From: Streptomyces sp. VRA16 Mangrove soil
Lineage (GTDB): Bacteria > Actinomycetota > Actinomycetes > Streptomycetales > Streptomycetaceae
Reading direction: 5' to 3'
Assembly: GCF_017377775.1 (NCBI RefSeq)
Contig: NZ_JAFVLN010000004.1
Span: 496,001 to 560,000, forward strand
DNA: 64,000 nucleotides
In this document: one piece after another, positions 28,999 to 37,264 of the stretch
How the letters are laid out: every line of letters begins with the position of its first letter
Numbering within the stretch: the first letter of the stretch is position 1
Notes under the pieces: model-generated
What the model was told of the DNA's origin: nothing
Databases searched by the model: none
The model's input: the letters and a program-made list of their open reading frames with translations, nothing else
Position numbers and translations under genes: made by a program

Positions 28999-29025
28999 GA
29001 CTGCGCACCGTGTGCTTCTGTGACA
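28999..29025 (-). promoter_or_regulatory. ECF41-type promoter of the hydroxyacid dehydrogenase gene
   Basis: Minus strand TGTCACA (29025-29019), 15 nt, CAGTC (29003-28999). The spacer contains CGCACCGTGTG (29004-29014), one mismatch from the recurring CACAC-S-GTGTG palindrome. Confidence 0.75.
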
Positions 29026-29055
29026 GCGGCCCGTGATGCGATCGCTCACCCTCGC

Positions 29056-29082
29056 TGTCACACACACTGCCCATACGTTGTC
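29056..29082 (+). promoter_or_regulatory. ECF41-type promoter giving a leaderless methyltransferase mRNA
   Basis: TGTCACA (29056-29062), 15 nt, TTGTC (29078-29082). The ATG at 29092 is 9 nt after the -10, about where transcription should begin, so the mRNA is probably leaderless. Confidence 0.7.
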
Positions 29083-29091
29083 ATGCCGGGC

Positions 29092-29856
29092 ATGCACACT
29101 GTCATCAGCGGACCGTCGGACATCCGACGGGAATCCGATTCCTACGCGGTCACCGCGGAGTTCTACGACATCCTCCAGGCCGACGCGGACGAGGCGCGGG
29201 TCCGTCGCCTCTACGGCCGCGAGGTCGCGACGGCGCGCCGCGGCGTGCTGGACATCGGGGCCGGCACCGGGCGGGTGACGATGCTGGCCCTGGCCGACTC
29301 CTGGGCCGACGTGCACGCGGTCGAGCCGGCCCGCGCCATGCGCACGTCTCTGCTGACCCGGCTCGCCGCCCTTCCTTCCGAGCAGCGGAGCCGGGTCACC
29401 GTGCACCCGCGCTCCCTGGACGAGGCGGCGCTGCACGCGGTCGCGGACGTGGCCGTCTGTCACAACGTGGTGGGCTGCCTTGCGCCCGCCGTACGCGAGA
29501 GGCTGTGGCCCGCCATCGGCGCGGCCCTCACCCCTGGCGGTTCGCTGTTCGTGCAGTTGCCGCCGGCCCGGCTCCCCGTCCGCACCGTCGTGCGCCTGTT
29601 GACGGACCAGCGCGTCGGCGCGCACACCTACGGCGGGCGCATGACGATGTCGGCCGTCGGCTACCGCATCCGCGCCCGGGCCGATTACTGGGTCAGAGGC
29701 GGTGAGGACGTGCTGCGGCGGCACACCGAGACGTTCTGGATGTGGCCCGCGACCCGCTCCCGGCTCATCGGCGAGCTGGCTCCGCACGGATTCGTCCCGC
29801 TGCCCGGATACGAGGACTCGGAACTGCTCGCCGTCAGCCTCCGGCACCGCTCATGA
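29092..29856 (+). CDS. Class I SAM-dependent methyltransferase
   Basis: The 254-residue protein has SAM motif I in VLDIGAGTGRVTM and a downstream acidic residue in AVEPARAM, with GSLFVQLPP as post-motif III. The start is placed at ATG 29092 because the promoter -10 ends at 29082; an ATG at 29083 would lie upstream of the expected transcript start. No ribosome site is seen, which fits a leaderless mRNA. The substrate is unknown. Confidence 0.8.
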   Translation: MHTVISGPSDIRRESDSYAVTAEFYDILQADADEARVRRLYGREVATARRGVLDIGAGTGRVTMLALADSWADVHAVEPARAMRTSLLTRLAALPSEQRSRVTVHPRSLDEAALHAVADVAVCHNVVGCLAPAVRERLWPAIGAALTPGGSLFVQLPPARLPVRTVVRLLTDQRVGAHTYGGRMTMSAVGYRIRARADYWVRGGEDVLRRHTETFWMWPATRSRLIGELAPHGFVPLPGYEDSELLAVSLRHRS

Positions 29857-29891
29857 GCCGTGGGACACCGGGTGTCCCGCCTCCGTCCACC

Positions 29892-29918
29892 TGTCACAAC
29901 TGGCTTCGCCACCCGGTC
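29892..29918 (+). promoter_or_regulatory. ECF41-type promoter of the FAD reductase/LuxE/LuxC-like operon
   Basis: TGTCACA (29892-29898), 15 nt, CGGTC (29914-29918): exact match, 42 nt before the first start codon. Confidence 0.9.
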
Positions 29919-29959
29919 TGTTGGACGACCGCACCACACCTTCTGGGACTGGAATCAAC

Positions 29960-31192
29960 ATGTCACGTGTGAAGACGTTCGTGATCGTCGGGGGCGGCCT
30001 GGCCGCCGGCAAGGCCGCGGAGGAACTGCGCGCGCACGGTCACGACGGACCCCTCGTCGTCATCGGCGACGAACAGGAACGGCCGTACATCCGGCCACCG
30101 CTGTCCAAGGGCTATCTGCTGGGCAAGGAGGACCGTGAGTCGGTCCATGTGCACCCCGAGGACTGGTACGGGACGAACGAGGTCGACCTGCTGCTCGGCC
30201 GGACCGTGACGTCCGTCGACCGGCCGGGCGGCACGGTGCGCCTCGACGACGGCAGCCGCGTCCGCTACGACCGGCTGCTCCTGGCGACCGGTTCCACGCC
30301 CCGGCACCTGTCCGTCCCCGGCGCGGACCTGGACAACGTGCTGTACCTGCGGCGCCTGGGCGACAGCGACCGGCTCAGGGCCGCCTTCACCGAGGGCTCT
30401 CGGATCGTGGTGGTCGGCGGCGGCTGGATCGGCCTGGAGACGGCGGCGGCCGCCCGGACGGCCGGGGCGCACGTGACCGTGCTCGAACATGGCGAACTGC
30501 CTCTCCTCAAGGTCCTGGGGCGCGAGGCCGCCGAGGTCTTCGCCGGCCTGCACCGCGACCACGGTGTCGATCTGCGTGCCCGGGCCGAGATCGAGCGCAT
30601 CACCGGAACGGGCGGACGCGTGAACGGCGTCGTGCTCGCCGACGGCACCCGACTGCCCGCGGACGCCGTGGTGGTCGGAGTGGGCATCACACCCAACGTA
30701 CGGCTGGCCGAGGAGGCGGGCCTGGACGTGCGCAACGGCATCGTCACGGACGCGCGTCTGCGGACCTCCGCCGAGGGCATCTGGGCCGCCGGCGACGTCG
30801 CCAACGCCTACCACCCGCGGCTCGGCCGCCATGTGCGCGTGGAGCACTGGGCCAACGCACTGCACCAGCCGCGCACCGCCGCGCTGAGCATGCTGGACAT
30901 GAAGGCCGAGTACGACCGGCTGCCGTACTTCTACACCGATCAGTACGACCTCGGTATGGAGTACACCGGGTATGTGGAGCCGGGCGGCTACGACCGGGTC
31001 GTCTTCCGCGGAGCGCGGGACGAGCGGCGCTTCATCGCCTTCTGGATGTCCGGCAAGCGGGTCCTGGCCGGCATGAGCGTCAACGTGTGGGACGTCATCG
31101 ACACGGTCCGGTCCCTCGTCGAGTCCGGCACGGAGACCGACGACGACGCGCTCGCCGACCCCGGGGTCCCCCTGGAGAGCCTCGTTCCGTGA
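29960..31192 (+). CDS. FAD-dependent ferredoxin/rubredoxin-type reductase
   Basis: A 410-residue two-dinucleotide-fold reductase: FAD motif VGGGLAAGKAAEELR, NAD(P)H motif VVGGGWIGLETAAAA, second FAD motif GIWAAGDVANAYHP. It resembles reductases that pass electrons from NAD(P)H to ferredoxins for oxygenases or P450s. It is first in a three-gene operon with LuxE-like and LuxC-like genes. The ferredoxin at 36729-37094, under the same promoter type, is a possible partner. Confidence 0.9.
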   Translation: MSRVKTFVIVGGGLAAGKAAEELRAHGHDGPLVVIGDEQERPYIRPPLSKGYLLGKEDRESVHVHPEDWYGTNEVDLLLGRTVTSVDRPGGTVRLDDGSRVRYDRLLLATGSTPRHLSVPGADLDNVLYLRRLGDSDRLRAAFTEGSRIVVVGGGWIGLETAAAARTAGAHVTVLEHGELPLLKVLGREAAEVFAGLHRDHGVDLRARAEIERITGTGGRVNGVVLADGTRLPADAVVVGVGITPNVRLAEEAGLDVRNGIVTDARLRTSAEGIWAAGDVANAYHPRLGRHVRVEHWANALHQPRTAALSMLDMKAEYDRLPYFYTDQYDLGMEYTGYVEPGGYDRVVFRGARDERRFIAFWMSGKRVLAGMSVNVWDVIDTVRSLVESGTETDDDALADPGVPLESLVP

Positions 31193-31254
31193 GGCGCCAC
31201 CTGACACGCCCCTCGCGCACCCTCCTTCGACGATCCGCCTGGAGAGGACCAGTC

Positions 31255-32355
31255 ATGGCCCCCGAACCCCTTGCCGTCCTGGACGCCGGGCCGTTCGACG
31301 ACGTCGACCCGGACGCGTACGTACGAGCCGCCATGCGCTGGCACTTCGACCCCGCGACCGGCTCGCGCTTCTGGCTGGACCGGGCCGGCCGCCTCGCCTT
31401 CGACCCCCGGCACGACGTCAAGGGCGTCGCCGATCTGTCCCTCTTCCCCGATCTGACCGACGAACTGCGCGTGGTCCCCGTGGCGGACCTGGTCCCCCGT
31501 GGCTACGGCAGCGGCGTCCGTCTCGTCAACGTCTTCGACAGCGGCGGGACGACCGGGGCTCCGAAGCGGGTCATCCAGCTCGACGACTGGGTGTGGCACA
31601 GCACGGCGCACATCGACCGACGGCTGCGCGCCCACGGCCTGCCCGTCGGCGCGCAGTGGCTGACCGTGGCGCCGACCGGCCCGCACCTGGTGGGGGACGT
31701 CCTGCAACGGGCGGCGCGCTCGCTGGGCGGCCCGGCGCTGAGCGTCGACATGGATCCGCGGTGGGTGAAGAAGCTGATCGCCGCAGGTCGTGAGGACGAG
31801 GTCGAGTCCTACACGGACCACCTCGTCGACCAGTGCCGACGGATCCTGTCGACGCAGACCGTCGGCGTACTCGCCGCCACCACTCCGCTGTTGGAGCGCT
31901 TCGCCCGCGAGGACGACCTTTTGGAGCGCATCAACGGCTCGGTCCGGGCCATCGTCTGGGGCGGGACGCACATGGACCCGGACACCCGCCACCTGCTGGC
32001 CACGGACGTCTTCCCAGACAGCGCCCTGATCGGCATGTACGGCAACACCATGATGCTCACCGCGCTCTTGGAACGCGTCGGGCTCGGCCCCGACGAGCCC
32101 TGTGTGTTCGACCCGGTGTCGCCGTACGTGTTCCTGTCGGTCGTGACGCCGGGCACCCGGGAACCGGTCGGGTTCGGCGAACGTGGCCAGGTGATCGTCA
32201 GTCATGTCAGCAGGTCCATGCTCATCCCGAACAACGCGGAACGCGACACGGCCGTCCGAGTGCGGCCGGCGGAGGGGCAGGCGGGGGACGCCGTCGCCGA
32301 TGTCGCGCCGGTCTCCGTGGTCGAGGGCGACCGGGTGATCGAGGACGTGTACTGA
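31255..32355 (+). CDS. LuxE/phenylacetyl-CoA-ligase-like acyl-adenylating enzyme
   Basis: A 366-residue member of the adenylate-forming superfamily with the ATP loop FDSGGTTGAPKR (about residue 98) and a downstream VWGGTHMDPDT. The small C-terminal lid domain of full ligases is reduced, as in LuxE and related synthetases that hand the acyl group to a partner. ATG at 31255 has GGAGAGG upstream. Its stop overlaps the next start by one base (TGATG), so the two products are made together. The likely job is carboxylate activation for the reductase that follows; no luciferase genes are present. Confidence 0.8.
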   Translation: MAPEPLAVLDAGPFDDVDPDAYVRAAMRWHFDPATGSRFWLDRAGRLAFDPRHDVKGVADLSLFPDLTDELRVVPVADLVPRGYGSGVRLVNVFDSGGTTGAPKRVIQLDDWVWHSTAHIDRRLRAHGLPVGAQWLTVAPTGPHLVGDVLQRAARSLGGPALSVDMDPRWVKKLIAAGREDEVESYTDHLVDQCRRILSTQTVGVLAATTPLLERFAREDDLLERINGSVRAIVWGGTHMDPDTRHLLATDVFPDSALIGMYGNTMMLTALLERVGLGPDEPCVFDPVSPYVFLSVVTPGTREPVGFGERGQVIVSHVSRSMLIPNNAERDTAVRVRPAEGQAGDAVADVAPVSVVEGDRVIEDVY

Positions 32356-33740
32356 TGCCGACTCCCCCGCATCCGCAGCCGGTTCAGCTGGACGCGCTGG
32401 GTCCCCGCGGCCCCTACCGGACACGGGTGCCGAGCACGGTGCACGACGTGACCGGCGCAGAGGTGGCGCGGTTGAGCCTGGTGCCGCCGGTGTACGTGAC
32501 CCGGGCGCTGTCCGCGCTGCGCGGGGCCGAGCCCGTACCGGCGGCCCAGGTCGACACGCTCCTTGCGGCGGCCGCCGAGGAGTTCGCCTCGGGCACCGTC
32601 GGCGGCCTGGACGTACCCGCATACGAGGACCTCGTCAGCCGTACGGCCGGGACGCCGCTCCCGGTGGTGCGCGCCGCGACCCGGGGCACGGCGCGCTTCG
32701 TCGCCCTGGCGCGTTCGTCCGCGGAACAGGGCAGGCCGCGCGGGACGTTCGCGGGCCTTGCACACATGGACGCCGGGCACGCCGTCTGGGCACGGCGCGG
32801 CGATGTGTTCGCCGTCAACGCCTCCGGCAACCACCCCGGCGTCCACCGGCTGTGGCTGGAAGCCCTGGCTCTCGGCTACCGCGTGGCCGTACGCCCGTCG
32901 CGGCGCGAGCCGTTCACCCCGCACCGGCTGGTCGCGGCGCTGCATCGGGTGGGTGTCCGACAGGACCAACTGGTGCTGCTGCCCACGGACCACCGGGCCG
33001 CCGACATGCTGATCCGCGGCGCCGACCGCACGGTGGTGTACGGCGGCGACGACGTCGTCGCCCGGTACGCGGGCGATCCCCGCGTGCTGCCCCAGGGGCC
33101 GGGCCGGAGCAAGATCCTCGTCACGGCGGACACCGACTGGCGCGCGCACCTCGACACGATCGTCGCGTCGGTCGCCGACGAAGGCGGCACCGCGTGCGTC
33201 AACGCCACCGCCGTGCTCGTCGAGGGCGATCCGGCACCGCTCGCCGAGGCCCTCGCTGCCAGTCTGTCCTCACTGCCCTCCCTGCCACCCCAGGACCAGC
33301 GGGCGGTACTTCCGGTGTGCGGCCTGGAGCGGGCCCGGGCCCTCGACTCCTATCTGCGGTTGGTGGCGGCCGGGACCCGGCCCTGGCTCGGCGGCGACGG
33401 CATAGTGGAGGATCTGGGCGACGGAAGTGCCGTGCTGCGCCCGGCAGTTCACCAGGCCGCCAGTGCCGGCGCCGAGCAGCTGCGGACCGAACTGCCCTTT
33501 CCCTGCGTATGGGTGGCCCCCTGGAACCGGACGGACGGCACCGCTCCGCTGCGAGACACCCTCGTGCTCACGGCCCTCACCCGCGACCGGAGCCTGCTCG
33601 ACAGGCTGGTGGCGGAACCCACCGTCGCCAATGTGCACGTCGGCGACCACCCGACCTACTGGATGGCGCCCGGCATACCCCACGACAGCTATCTGTCGGA
33701 CTTCCTGATGCGCGGCAAGGCGGTTGTCGGCACGCTGTGA
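32355..33740 (+). CDS. LuxC-like acyl-CoA/acyl reductase
   Basis: A 461-residue ALDH-superfamily protein of the LuxC type. The probable nucleophile is Cys in DEGGTACVNATAV, and the nucleotide-binding part contains VFAVNASGNHPGVHRLW. Such enzymes take an activated acyl group and reduce it with NADPH to an aldehyde. Translational coupling to the LuxE-like gene supports a carboxylic-acid-to-aldehyde unit. The natural acid is unknown; fatty or aryl acids are both possible. Confidence 0.82.
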   Translation: MPTPPHPQPVQLDALGPRGPYRTRVPSTVHDVTGAEVARLSLVPPVYVTRALSALRGAEPVPAAQVDTLLAAAAEEFASGTVGGLDVPAYEDLVSRTAGTPLPVVRAATRGTARFVALARSSAEQGRPRGTFAGLAHMDAGHAVWARRGDVFAVNASGNHPGVHRLWLEALALGYRVAVRPSRREPFTPHRLVAALHRVGVRQDQLVLLPTDHRAADMLIRGADRTVVYGGDDVVARYAGDPRVLPQGPGRSKILVTADTDWRAHLDTIVASVADEGGTACVNATAVLVEGDPAPLAEALAASLSSLPSLPPQDQRAVLPVCGLERARALDSYLRLVAAGTRPWLGGDGIVEDLGDGSAVLRPAVHQAASAGAEQLRTELPFPCVWVAPWNRTDGTAPLRDTLVLTALTRDRSLLDRLVAEPTVANVHVGDHPTYWMAPGIPHDSYLSDFLMRGKAVVGTL

Positions 33741-33814
33741 CGGGAGGTTCGCGATCACGCTCTCAGCTTGTTCTCCAACCTCCGTCCCCACTCTGCCGCT
33801 CGCTCCTTGCTCAA

Positions 33815-34312
33815 TGGGGTGATCATGTGGTCTGGCCCGACCGGTTCTCGCCGATGGAACCCGCTCGACAACTGGCTCGCGGGGCGCGGCTGATCCAAAA
33901 CTTCCACGACGCCGTGCAGGACTTCACGCCACCGTCCGGCGCGTGGTGGCGGACGCTGAGCCCGGCCGAGGACAGTGACATCATCGCCCCACAACGACCT
34001 GGCCCCCTGAAACCTCGTGGTCGCGGACGAGCCACGGTGGGCCTTCATCGACAGGGACGGTGGACCGCGGCGGACCGACTGCGCGTCTTCGCCGACGCCT
34101 ACGCTCTCGATGATTCCGGACGTCGTCGGTCGGTCGCGCTACTGGGGCGCCGTACGCGTTCCCTGCACGACTTCCTGCGCGACCGGGCAGCCCGAGGAGC
34201 CCAGCCCTGGGCAGGACCGTGGGCCGAAGGCCACGGCGACGCCTGGCACAACGACGCTGCATACATCGAGCAACGCGAAGACCAGTGGATGCGGGCCCTG
34301 CTCGCCGGCTGA
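33815..34312 (+). pseudogene. Decayed aminoglycoside phosphotransferase (APH) family gene
   Basis: Fragments of one APH-fold kinase are spread over two frames. The first segment (RLIQNFHDAVQDFTPPSGAWW) precedes a catalytic loop in another frame, HNDLAP-stop-NLVVADEP, where the expected Trp codon is TGA (near 34011-34013). AFIDRDG follows, then after a deletion the C-terminal helix region (TAADRLRVFADAYALDDSG to YIEQREDQWMRALLAG) in the first frame. The N-lobe is missing. It lies between the LuxC-like gene and DUF5134-like gene and is not functional. Confidence 0.75.
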
Positions 34313-34484
34313 GGCATCTGCGCCATGGCGGTCGACGTCAGTATCCGGCTCCGCCGCGTGGCCGACCTGCCGGTCGGGTGCGGGGACGGATGCGCTCCGA
34401 CCACGTCATGGGGCGGCGGAAGCCCACGCTCAAGGAGCACGCCCTGACCCGTCCCCGGGGCGACGCGGACCATGACGGACAAGC

Positions 34485-35045
34485 TCAGTGGGGCATCAGC
34501 AGCATCAGCGCGGTCCCCAACGCCATCGCCCCATGGCGCGTCCGGGCATACGGATCCGCCCCCTCGGTGCGGTGCGCGTTCCAGGTGGCGGACCGCAGCG
34601 AGGGCATGGGTCGGGTCAACGACCAGAGCGCACACGCCAGGAGATAGACCGTCAGCACGGCTGTGACCACAGGATCCCGGTCGTGGGACGGGCGCAGCAT
34701 CCAGGCCATCGCGGCCATGCCCACCGCCGACGGCAGACGTGCGCTGATCGCCGCGACGGTGTGCGCGGCCCGGCGGTCGAGGCCGGTCAGGAGGAACCAC
34801 AGCGCGGCGGCCGTGAACAGGAGCTCCGCTGTCCGGCCGGACAGCCGATGGCCGGGGCTCCAGGGCATCACCGCCATGGTCGCGGCCATGACACCGTGCA
34901 GGAGGTGATCCACCCGGCCGCTGCGTCCGACGCCCCGGGTCCGCATGCCTTGCCACAGCGCGTGCGCCGCGACGAGGGCGAAGAGCACCGTGAGCAGGCC
35001 GTGTTCGACGTCGACGGGTGTGCGCACGGACGACATTTCCCCCAC
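34485..35045 (-). CDS. DUF5134-like multi-pass membrane protein
   Basis: A 186-residue protein with about five hydrophobic segments (for example LLTVLFALVAAHALW and ELLFTAAALWFLLTGL) and a histidine/aspartate-bearing C-terminal region. GTG at 35045 is preferred because AGGAAGG lies 7 nt upstream; ATG at 35036 is the alternative. An ECF41-type promoter lies 39 nt upstream of the GTG, divergent from the ECF41 sigma gene. Function unknown. Confidence 0.75.
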   Translation of the reverse strand: MGEMSSVRTPVDVEHGLLTVLFALVAAHALWQGMRTRGVGRSGRVDHLLHGVMAATMAVMPWSPGHRLSGRTAELLFTAAALWFLLTGLDRRAAHTVAAISARLPSAVGMAAMAWMLRPSHDRDPVVTAVLTVYLLACALWSLTRPMPSLRSATWNAHRTEGADPYARTRHGAMALGTALMLLMPH

Positions 35046-35083
35046 TGGGTGCACCTTCCTGATCCGCTGCCGTACGCAGTCAT

Positions 35084-35110
35084 GACCGCGTACGCGATCG
35101 ATCCGTGACA
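35084..35110 (-). promoter_or_regulatory. ECF41-type promoter of the DUF5134-like gene
   Basis: Minus strand TGTCACG (35110-35104), 15 nt, CGGTC (35088-35084). One mismatch at the end of the -35. GACACGGTGTG (35107-35117) overlaps it. Confidence 0.75.
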
Positions 35111-35181
35111 CGGTGTGCTGCTGGAAGTACATCGAGCGCTCGCATGTGGTCGGCCGCGAAAGGTCACACGGTGGCCGCTTG

Positions 35182-35187
35182 TAGCAT
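35182..35187 (+). promoter_or_regulatory. Possible -10 (TAGCAT) of the first ECF41 sigma gene
   Basis: TAGCAT lies 30 nt before the ATG. No ECF41-type motif with the right spacing is seen on this strand, so this sigma gene may be read by a housekeeping sigma. Confidence 0.35.
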
Positions 35188-35216
35188 GGTGCGCACAAGG
35201 CCAGAAGGGATCCCTT

Positions 35217-36113
35217 ATGCACGCCGGCAGCCGCCCCGACACACTTGACGGAGCGACGAAGGAATTCCTCGCGGTACGTCCTCAGCTCTTCGGTATCGCC
35301 TATCGCGTTCTGGGCAGCGCGGTGGAGGCCGAGGACGTCGTGCAGGACACCTGGGTGCGGTGGCAGAACACGGACCGCACGAAGGTGAAGGAACCGGCCG
35401 CCTTCCTGACCACGATCGTCACACGGCTGGCGATCAACCTGGCGCAGTCCGCGCGCGTGCGCCGGGAGTCCTACGTCGGGCCGTGGCTTCCCGATCCCGT
35501 CGACACGACGGAGGATCCGCAGCTGGGCGCGGAGCGTGCCGAGGCCCTGGAACTGGCGGTGCTGCTGCTTCTGGAGAAGCTGAATCCCGTGGAGCGCACC
35601 GCCTACGTGCTGAGGGAGGCGTTCGACTACCCCTACGGCCGGATCGCCGAGATCCTGGAGACGACCGAGGCCAACGCACGTCAACTGGTGAGCAGGGGCC
35701 GCAAACACCTGGCCGCCGAGCGCACGGCGCGCGTCACGCGCGTCGCCCACCGGCGTCTGCTCGAGGTGTTCCTCTCCGCGGCCCGGACGGGCGATCTCTC
35801 GGTCCTGGAGGACATCCTGACCGCTGACGTCGTCAGTTACTCGGACGGCGGCGGGATCCGCGGTGCCTCCAGGATCCCGGTGCTCGGACGGACTCACGTG
35901 TCGCGCTACCTCGTGGCCTTCGCCCCGCGCTTCTGGGCGCGCACGGAGATCCGATGGGTCGAGGCGAACGGTCTGCCGGCCGTGCTGATCTCCTCCGAGG
36001 GGGAACCGGTCGGCCTGCTGTCGCTCGACGTCTCGGAGGCGGGCATCGACCGGATCATGTGGATGCTGAACCCGGCCAAACTGGCGCCCTACGTGGACTC
36101 ATTGCGGGACTGA
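35217..36113 (+). CDS. ECF41-group RNA polymerase sigma factor with SnoaL-like C-terminal domain
   Basis: The 298-residue protein has sigma region 2 (AYRVLGSAVEAEDVVQDTW, about residues 28-46), the group-specific linker YVGPWLPDP (86-94), sigma region 4 (LNPVERTAYVLREAFDYPYG to NARQLVSRGRKHL), and a C-terminal SnoaL-like domain with DGGGIRGA and the terminal NPAKL. These are versions of the ECF41 signatures WLPEP, DGGGK and NPDKL. In ECF41 proteins the C-terminal domain acts in cis as a regulator in place of an anti-sigma factor. It is paralogous to 40439-41365, and both lie inside a dense cluster of matching promoters. ATG at 35217 has AGAAGGGA upstream. Confidence 0.93.
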   Translation: MHAGSRPDTLDGATKEFLAVRPQLFGIAYRVLGSAVEAEDVVQDTWVRWQNTDRTKVKEPAAFLTTIVTRLAINLAQSARVRRESYVGPWLPDPVDTTEDPQLGAERAEALELAVLLLLEKLNPVERTAYVLREAFDYPYGRIAEILETTEANARQLVSRGRKHLAAERTARVTRVAHRRLLEVFLSAARTGDLSVLEDILTADVVSYSDGGGIRGASRIPVLGRTHVSRYLVAFAPRFWARTEIRWVEANGLPAVLISSEGEPVGLLSLDVSEAGIDRIMWMLNPAKLAPYVDSLRD

Positions 36114-36130
36114 GCCGCCCACGGCGGCTC
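36112..36130 (+). terminator. Short hairpin at the end of the first sigma gene
   Basis: GAGCCGCC (36112-36119) pairs with GGCGGCTC (36123-36130) around CAC, starting inside the stop codon. Confidence 0.5.
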
Positions 36131-36157
36131 CTGGCCCTGCGACGCGGCGCCAGCCGG

Positions 36158-36184
36158 CGTCACAGGAACAACCGTTCGCCGGTC
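36158..36184 (+). promoter_or_regulatory. ECF41-type promoter of the Ohr-like gene
   Basis: CGTCACA (36158-36164), 15 nt, CGGTC (36180-36184). One mismatch in the -35, 43 nt before the start codon. Confidence 0.75.
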
Positions 36185-36226
36185 ATGCAGCACGGAAACC
36201 TCACCATGACGACCGGGAGTCCTGCC

Positions 36227-36724
36227 ATGACCGATCCGATCCGGCTGCCCGACCTGTCCACCAAGAAGGACTTCGCCGGGGACGAGTTCGCTCCCCTCTA
36301 CACGACGACGGTGACCGTCGACGGCGGTGCGGCCGCGCACGGACGGGCGTCCGGCCGTGCGCGTTCCTCGGACGGCGCCCTGGACCTGGAGCTGCGGATG
36401 CCCGCCGAGCTGGGCGGCACCGGGGAGGGGACCAATCCCGAGCAGTTGTTCGCGGCCGGAATCGCGGCCTGTTTCCACGGCGTGCTGAGCCTTCTCGCGC
36501 GGCAGGAGTCACTCGATCCCACGGCCGTCACCGTCCTGGCGACCGTCGCGTTCGGACGTGATCCCGGGGACGGCGGCTATCTGCTCCACGTCGACCTGGT
36601 GGTCCGATGGCCCGGGGTCCCGCGCGAGACGGCCACGAGCCTGATGGAGCGGGCCGACGCGCTGTGCCCGTACGCCCGCATGGCCTGGCGGGGCACCCCG
36701 ATCACCATCACGCTCGCGCCCTGA
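36227..36724 (+). CDS. Organic hydroperoxide resistance protein (Ohr/OsmC family)
   Basis: A 165-residue Ohr-type protein with the two catalytic cysteines in AACFHGVLSLL and ALCPYARMAWRG. It reduces organic hydroperoxides, usually with lipoylated partner proteins, which is notable because a lipoyl E2 lies in the same promoter group. ATG at 36227 has CGGGAG upstream; ATG at 36206 would add seven residues. An ATG at 36185 lies before the expected transcript start. Its stop is 4 nt from the convergent ferredoxin stop. Confidence 0.88.
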   Translation: MTDPIRLPDLSTKKDFAGDEFAPLYTTTVTVDGGAAAHGRASGRARSSDGALDLELRMPAELGGTGEGTNPEQLFAAGIAACFHGVLSLLARQESLDPTAVTVLATVAFGRDPGDGGYLLHVDLVVRWPGVPRETATSLMERADALCPYARMAWRGTPITITLAP

Positions 36725-36728
36725 CCCG

Positions 36729-37094
36729 TCAGAGCGGGAACCACGGATCCGCGTCGGCGGCTTCCTCCTTGCGGACGGCGAACCCGGAGATCTCCTTCTT
36801 GCGCACGTGCTGCGGCGGCAGAGCCTCGACCACCGGATGGTCACGCCGTTGCGGCCGGCCGTCGCCGAAGAACTCCTCGTTGACGGCCCGGTAGTGCGCC
36901 CAGTGCCGGGGCAGCTCTTCCTCCGCGAAGATCGCCTCCACCGGGCACACCGGCTCGCAGGCATGGCAGTCGACGCATTCGCCGGGGTCGATGTACAGGG
37001 TGCGTTCACCCTCGTAGATGCAGTCCACCGGGCATTCGGCCAGGCACGCCCGGTCCTTGATGTCGACACAGGGCTGCGCGATGACGTAGGTCAT
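36729..37094 (-). CDS. fdxA: Seven-iron ferredoxin (FdxA type)
   Basis: A 121-residue ferredoxin. The N-terminal cluster motif is PCVDIKDRACLAECPVDC and the second is CVDCHACEPVCPVEAI, the usual [3Fe-4S]/[4Fe-4S] arrangement of actinobacterial FdxA, with a C-terminal extension ending ADADPWFPL. It carries electrons at low potential, for example from the FAD reductase at 29960-31192 to a reductase or oxygenase. The promoter is an exact ECF41 match, back to back with that of the flavoprotein gene. Confidence 0.93.
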   Translation of the reverse strand: MTYVIAQPCVDIKDRACLAECPVDCIYEGERTLYIDPGECVDCHACEPVCPVEAIFAEEELPRHWAHYRAVNEEFFGDGRPQRRDHPVVEALPPQHVRKKEISGFAVRKEEAADADPWFPL

Positions 37095-37131
37095 TCCCTT
37101 GCTCCTCTCCGGGCTTCGAGCTCATCCATGT

Positions 37132-37158
37132 GACCGAAGACACCGCAAAGGTGTGACA
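37132..37158 (-). promoter_or_regulatory. ECF41-type promoter of the ferredoxin gene
   Basis: Minus strand TGTCACA (37158-37152), 15 nt, CGGTC (37136-37132): exact match, 38 nt upstream of the start. Confidence 0.9.
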
Positions 37159-37200
37159 CCTGGACACGGCTGGTGTTCACCGTCACGACACCGGTCCCCG

Positions 37201-37227
37201 TGTCACAAACCGCAGACCGGGCCTGTC
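37201..37227 (+). promoter_or_regulatory. ECF41-type promoter of the fumarate-reductase-type gene
   Basis: TGTCACA (37201-37207), 15 nt, CTGTC (37223-37227). Exact -35 and variant -10 identical to that of the first NmrA gene. Confidence 0.75.
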
Positions 37228-37264
37228 ACTTGTCCGTGACCCACCCAGAGCGACGGGAGTGATC

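Noticed and set aside
29458..29464. TGTCACA inside the methyltransferase gene
   Set aside because: No matching -10 at the required spacing; coding sequence explains it.
31255..33740. A bioluminescence operon
   Set aside because: LuxC- and LuxE-like genes are present, but no luciferase subunit gene is in the window.
34325..34450. Short ORF starting MAVDVSIRLRRVADLP
   Set aside because: It vaguely resembles the start of an acetyltransferase, but quickly loses similarity and has no ribosome site.
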